A stretch of DNA of 64,000 nucleotides from Cristatella mucedo (Eukaryota; Bryozoa; Phylactolaemata; Cristatellidae), in assembly GCA_009760855.2 (NCBI GenBank), contig WPIO01000002.1, positions 2,331,001 to 2,395,000 of the forward strand, read 5' to 3'. Under the pieces are notes generated by a model. The model did no database searches. It was not told the origin of the DNA and worked only from the letters and a program-made list of their open reading frames with translations. The stretch's first letter is position 1; each line of letters opens with the position of its first letter. The position numbers were made by a program, and so were the translations under genes. Of this stretch, positions 58,695 through 64,000 are shown in pieces.

Positions 58695-59385
58695 CTGCAA
58701 CTCACTGCTTGCTGTCCTACCGGCATGTGCAATCAGGCGATTACAGCCGGTGCAAAACTCTGCAGCCAGGCTTGTCTGCCGTGAGCAGCGAAGTTGCCAC
58801 ATCACACCACTTCTCGCCAATCTGTACTGGCTCTCATTCAAGCAACGGATCGACTTCAAGGTGTTTTCACTCACTTTTATGTCACTTCATTCTTTGGCTC
58901 CAGCCTATCTCTCAGATCTACTCCCCACCAGGCCAAGCATCGTACCATCGCTTTTCGGAATCCAACAGTCTGCCAATACCTCGTACAAATCTCACATCAT
59001 TTGGAGACCGTGCATTTAGTTCATATGCTCCTAAAGCTTGGAACTCACTCCCGACTTGCGTCAGAACATCCCCTGACTTGACCACATTTAAAAAGAACTT
59101 AAAAACACATCTATTTCGGACAGCATTCAGAGGGTCCTACTGCCCGTCCTTCATGTGCTTTAACGTGCTAACACTGTGCATGCTGCCACTAACCACACTT
59201 GCATGCTGACCCTGTGTATGTCACCCCTAACCATGTTATTCATGTTGTTTATTAAGCACGACATTTCTCATATTCAGTTGTATCTCCCTTCGCAGCAAAT
59301 GTAAAGCGCCTAGAAAGAGATTGAGTTCTCTGAGGGCGCTTAATCAAGTTTTATTATGATTTTATTATTATTATTATTATTATTG
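58695..59385 (+). mobile_element. CR1/Rex1-type LINE, best preserved 3' end
   Basis: Runs from CNSLLAVLPACAIRRLQPVQ through NSAARLVCREQRSCHITPLL, SLHSLAPAYLSDLL and TSFGDRAFSSYAPKAWNSLP to FKKNLKTHLFRTAF with a single frame change in the middle. The 3' UTR, the hairpin (gcgcctagaaagagattgag ... gagggcgctt) and a TTA-repeat tail at about 59362-59384 follow. The C-terminal motif set is that of CR1/Rex1-group LINEs. It is 5'-truncated near the start of the C-terminal domain. Confidence 0.9.
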
Positions 59386-59389
59386 GTTA

Positions 59390-62210
59390 ATGCTACCAGT
59401 TTTTGTAAATGTACGATATAAATTGCGTTATTTGACAACCTCTATTGCATCAGTAAACAGTTTCTACATCAGTGTTAGCATTAATTGCGTGAGAGCCTTC
59501 AGAAAAAAGCAAGCAGTTATACAACCAATTGACCCAGATAGAGACTTAGTCGCCGTAATTTTATCATCGAAAGGCTAAAGGCACATGTCACCTCGCCAAC
59601 CCAATCGACAAACTGATTGAGGTCATGTGAGGCTAGGCTGGGACTTTAAGTCTCTTTTGGGTGCTGCGACTCATACTGCAGCACTAATTAGAGGTACTTT
59701 TCAACTAGCAATCCCAAATTAGGACCACGAACCCATAGAATGATTTACTTGTATCGCTGAATTTGCATGCAGACGGAACTGATCTTTTTCGTGATTGATA
59801 AGAAATCATAGTGGCGTTCTGCTCCTGAGGAAACGCCGGCTGGAGTGACCCTTGTCCATACCTAATGATTAATGACCTTGACCCATACCAAATTCACAGA
59901 CTCTTCAGTTTTATTTGCTTAACACAATGAGTTCAAACGGTCACAAAGTAGAATCTTTTATATATCATAGATTGTCATATTTTTCAGGATGGAAGTATCA
60001 TTATTCTTGCATATATATCCACTGCGACTTGAAAAGTCGCTTAAAGCTTATAGTGAAATATACCTGGGCTTTTAAAGTAAAGCACTCATCTTACTCATTC
60101 GCAATTTAACTTGGAATGGCAAATAGTTTCACCTTGAACAAGGAAAGACATCGCAAACTTAGCTCTCTGTCGTGGAACAAAGAGTTTCAGGCAGATGTAA
60201 ACTCTGTGGAGAACGATCAACACAGTGGATATTGCAAGTATTCTAATCGACATATGAGCAATGAAATTGCATGGACTAAAACTATGCGCCAATTTCATCA
60301 TTTGTTCTTATTGCCACAATTTCTTTTTTGACTTGCAAAGGCTTCGCTTGTTTGAATTAGTTCACGACTAAAGGTGCGCCTTAATAAGTTCTAGTATGCA
60401 GAACGCATGTTTGGGTATTAGCTGTTGACAACAGAAACGTCAGGATAATCAGCACCAGTTTGTTAAGTAGGTCACACCCGGCCACACGGGTCTTGGCACA
60501 GACTCAGCCAGCCTGATGACAAAATCTGGCGATATCCCGACGGTCTTCATTCCCGAGTCAGAGTCTATTTCGCTACGGGATTTGCAAAGCAACCGTTAAT
60601 AGAGCTAAAGGTTGGAAAATTATAGCTCGTTTACATTTAAGCAGAGAGCTGCAGATGAGGGCTGATGCAAGCATCCAGCCCGAGCATCTCATCTTGTCTG
60701 GCCGATTTTCCAATACTGGCTGTATCGTGTCAATTACCGCCTACGAATAGTTTAAAAGGAAGAAGTTCACATTTCTATTCCTGTGCTCAATACGGTGAGC
60801 CCAACAAGGTCGTATGTAGTTGGCTGTCATGTGCGGACACATCTATCACATGGTGGTGAAATAAAAGTTCCGGCTTTCGTCAACAGAGAGCATCATAGCC
60901 AGCCCCTTTTTGCACTATAGTCAGCACCTCAATGGTGCAGGGCATCGACGTAATCCTGTTTAGTTATGATAACTCCGCGAGAGCTCATAGCGAAGAAATA
61001 GCAATTGTTTCAAGTAATGTAAGATGAAGGAAAAATTGAACTAAAGGGCACGATAAATTATGTATATGGCCTCGATTCTGCTCTTAGTTTAGTGACCGCT
61101 CTGCTCTACTTCTCTAATGTCTTCAACGAACTGGTCACGGCGAGCATATCTCGACTAAGCGGTTTTAGCCCTCACAAAATACGACCAACATGTATCTTTT
61201 GGGCTCGGCAGAACTATCATCCTGTTCAGGCCTCTGTCCGTCTCAACCTGGGGCTCGTTGATCAGATCCGGTGCAATCTCCTTTGATAATTAGACTTTTT
61301 TTGCTGCACTTGAGAAGACTCATCATCACTTCGATACTGCCACAGATCAACTTGAAGAAGAGGGCAATGTCGGAGATTTTACCCGTGCGTGTCAAAATCA
61401 GGGCCAACTGAAGCTTGGGCACCCAACAATGCCCAGAGTGCTCCATTTTTTCATTTTCTAAGCCAATGATCTAAGAAAACTATTACCCTCACGCCGATTG
61501 AGATCACATCATTGCCCTGTCAGCGACAGTGGGCAGTCGGAGTATGGCTATTCACCTGAATGCCGACGGTTGCAGTACTCAGAGTGTCAAAGCATGTCTT
61601 TGTCGCGTGCTTCGATTAGATGAGCAAGTTGCAGCTAGAACATTGGTCTCTACCTGAACGAATTAGTTCACAAAAACCTGCTGCTCTTTCTCGTCCGCAT
61701 TGTCTTTCTCCTCCGGCCCTAATCCAGTATCAAGCGCCGCTTTGCGTGTCATCCAACCTGCTACGTACGAGGCGAGAGTGGGCATGGGCGATGACCTTTT
61801 AAATTTCGGCACTGGCCGCATGGCGTTCTGTGAGGGGTCCTTCACTAGGACGATGGCACCGAGCTTGACGTTCCTCTTAAACTAGAATCTCGGGCGCTTG
61901 AGGAAGATGTCCCAGTGGATAGAATCGACCAAATCGAGGTGGTAGAGGCAGGTTAGGCCCTTGCTAACTAGTAATCGTTCTACAACGACGATTCCTTGCC
62001 GTCAAGTTCGATATTCAGCAACTGAGATCTAAAATCTGCACTTTCCTACAATGACGGGCGCCACCCTGATTTTTGTTCAGTGGCCTCCTGCATAGCCTTA
62101 TTTTGATGCCCTGTAAGGCTACCTTTAAACGCTAGGCATATGAGATCTGAGATGTGTTCCTTCGACCTTTCATTTGATTAACCCGCACCCGCTGTGAACA
62201 AGTCTGAACC
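59390..62210. other. Mixed-composition stretch, nothing recognised
   Basis: The left part is AT-rich; 60450-62100 is less so and has the texture of decayed coding or retroelement sequence (several 60-80-codon frames on both strands). I recognise no protein family in it. Confidence 0.3.
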
Positions 62211-62214
62211 CGGG

Positions 62215-62300
62215 CAAGGAGAAAATTTAAAGTGCCTAGATTGAGATTAAGTTCTCTGAGGGTGTTATAATGAATTTTTCATTATTGTTACTATTATTAA
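62215..62300 (+). mobile_element. LINE 3' tail fragment
   Basis: aaatttaaagtgcctagatt, gagattaagttctctgaggg and an ATT-rich end match the LINE terminus. About 85 bases only. Confidence 0.7.
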
Positions 62301-62539
62301 GGAAAATAACACACGGGAAGCATTAAGCTTTCTCTGAGATAAAAGAGTTCTCCAGCAAGATGTAAACAGGTCTGGAACCGGTATGACTGAGTGCCATGTG
62401 CAAGTGTTTTAATATTTCAGTCTTTAGCATCTGTGTGACAGCCCCATCCTACACGTGCGATGGCGGATGCAGTGGGCCCAGAAGCAAGTTATAGCGACGA
62501 ATCACGTCCAAAATTTTGAGTTTCTAGGTTTAGCGATAT

Positions 62540-62672
62540 TATTAATAACTCTTGTATAGCTCTCTAAGAGAACCTATGCTGTGGCGCTCGAATGAAGGAC
62601 GTCAGCCATCAAATACATTCACATCGATCTTTGTTGGGGCGAACACTTAAACCACTGGGTCAATCCAGCTTT
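62540..62672 (-). mobile_element. tRNA-derived SINE, family 2, diverged copy
   Basis: On the minus strand: gacccagtggtttaagtgtt, cgccccaacaaagatcgatg, gcgccacagcatagg and a tail ttctcttagagagctataca. Weak B box. Same layout as the reference copy. Confidence 0.65.
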
Positions 62673-63325
62673 TGATTTGCAGGTTGCGACCCTGTGTCTC
62701 AATCGCTGCCGAGTGCCTCTATGGATAGCGGAGCTAAAGGCAGGGCTTCTCCTTAGCTTTTCTGTGCCCGTGCAGGCACTAAAGCCGAATTAGGTTCAAC
62801 ACATTTCTATGCTGATACAGTATCTTCAGGTTGCCAATGGTGAAGTTCAGGTGCAATATTCTAGGTAAGAGCATCATTTACAATATTTGCTCCTTCCACC
62901 TTGGCATCGCCACTGCTTTAACTTCGCCTCTTATGTGGCAGCGAGAGCCTAGTCTAAGATATTCCAGCTGACGTAACCGTGACTAAACCACAGGCTATGT
63001 CGCTAATGGATCATGCAATTTCATTTAAAGTACCAGACCAGCAAAACTCTTGCATTAAAAGAATTGGGAGCCCCCAAAGTCAGATCAATAGAGGTTGTGC
63101 GTCTAATCAATCCAAATAATCAGCATTTTTTTGAGTCTATAACAATATTCTCGTGAATGCTAGCATAGAGTTCCCGAATGGCTCTAATATATGCATCTTC
63201 CATCTGGGTTAAATAAATGTTATTAGAAAAGTTCCTTTTGAATCATTAGCATCTTGACCGAGCAATATTTTCACTGTGATGTAAAGGCGACAACTGTTTC
63301 TCAATGAGAATATTTAGAATGTGAA
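62673..63325. other. Non-coding stretch
   Basis: No gene or repeat family recognised. Confidence 0.35.
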
Positions 63326-63329
63326 AAAT

Positions 63330-63760
63330 GCACTACAAGCCGAAATATTGTGGGCTATCCTGGAATCTATACTCAGTCCTCATACTGTCGCAGTTCATAG
63401 ACTTCCTCCTGCCGATGGAATTGGCAGGCACAATAAAGCATTTCACTTTCGTGTCTGCCCTTTGATCTTTTCACCTCATAGATCTCAATTTGCAGCACGT
63501 CTCGCAGAGAATCAGATTTAGTGTGCGGATAAACTTCTCATCTTGAATGACAACAAAAAAACTTATTAAATTCAGGGAAGATATGAGTAATGTGGCAAGA
63601 GCGACCCTCAAAATGATAAGCTCTGAAAGCAGGTATCCTGCGGCTAATGTGATCATTATTAGGGTCATATTCCAATGAGGTGTTTCACGTAACGACGGCA
63701 TCAGCTCCACAGTCAAGCTCGGTGACTTACTGACAGGCAGACCTTTCGGCAAAAGGGTGC
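63330..63760 (+). mobile_element. Decayed LINE RT fragment
   Basis: GRHNKAFHFRV parallels KHNLRFHFYADD of the LINE, ARLAENQI and LLILNDNKK parallel ANFLKLNDDK, and later words (ggtgtttcacgtaacgacgg, agctccacagtcaagctc) match 11380-11450. Heavily mutated, catalytic box lost. Confidence 0.6.
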
Positions 63761-64000
63761 GCTGGTCTGATTTCTGCTTGCCTTCCTACCAGGTCTCGAG
63801 CTACAATTTCTTTCGATTACTCAAAGAAATATCACACTGCTTATACAACTGCTGTAGCCGTCTATTTCACAGTCGATCTCATATCTGAAGTCAGTTGATA
63901 AGCTCAAACACCTCAATCATGGGGCGTAGCAGTTGCATGAGTAAGTAGGAACACCGCCTACTTTGACTTTTGACTATTTTCCTTCTTTCAGAAAGATTGT

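Noticed and set aside
63970-64000. Good plus-strand acceptor (ttccttctttcag) at the very end of the window
   Set aside because: Only nine bases follow, so no exon can be judged.

Overview
This window looks like nuclear DNA from an animal, most likely an invertebrate. Coding exons are small, far apart and bounded by GT..AG splice sites. Introns run to many kilobases. Much of the rest is decayed non-LTR retrotransposons, tRNA-derived SINEs, a hAT miniature element, microsatellites and diverged tandem arrays. There is no operon structure and no bacterial-type gene density. The combination of an EGF-like exon of the C-H-C-A-N / G-W-T-G type, fucolectin-like galactose-binding exons and a CR1/Rex1-type LINE would suit a lophotrochozoan such as a mollusc, but that is inference only.

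The one gene I can support runs on the minus strand from about 54.9 kb down to a polyadenylation signal at 26.1 kb. Five candidate exons are open and have plausible splice sites: an EGF-like module (54823-54939), the second half of an F-type-lectin-like domain (49292-49525), an eight-cysteine EGF-like module (42343-42495), an N-glycosylated fibronectin-III-like module (31575-31928), and a terminal exon with one transmembrane helix and a short tail ending in a PDZ-ligand-like sequence (26289-26557). Every junction is phase 1, the usual sign of extracellular module shuffling. The product would be a type I membrane receptor or adhesion protein. The 5' end and signal peptide are not seen. Whether all five exons belong to one mRNA needs transcript data.

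The lectin-like exon pair is duplicated. Decayed copies lie at 12275-12508 (two in-frame stops, length unchanged) and 16524-16761 (stops and a frameshift). A degenerate partner of the second lies at 52419-52560. An associated intron segment occurs three times (10.6, 12.8 and 49.9 kb).

Region by region: 0-12 kb holds GC-rich patches of unknown nature, LINE copies (one with a second LINE inserted in it) and an unclassified RT-linked repeat. 12-26 kb holds the decayed exon copies, a SPIN-like hAT element at 16.0 kb and a foldback at 19.1 kb. 26-55 kb is the gene, its introns carrying SINEs, LINEs and two oppositely oriented arrays of a ~170-bp repeat (33.1-34.0 and 37.4-39.4 kb). 55-64 kb is intergenic or upstream-intron DNA with further LINE and SINE copies. 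One SINE family shares its 3' tail with the resident LINE, which suggests it is mobilised by it.
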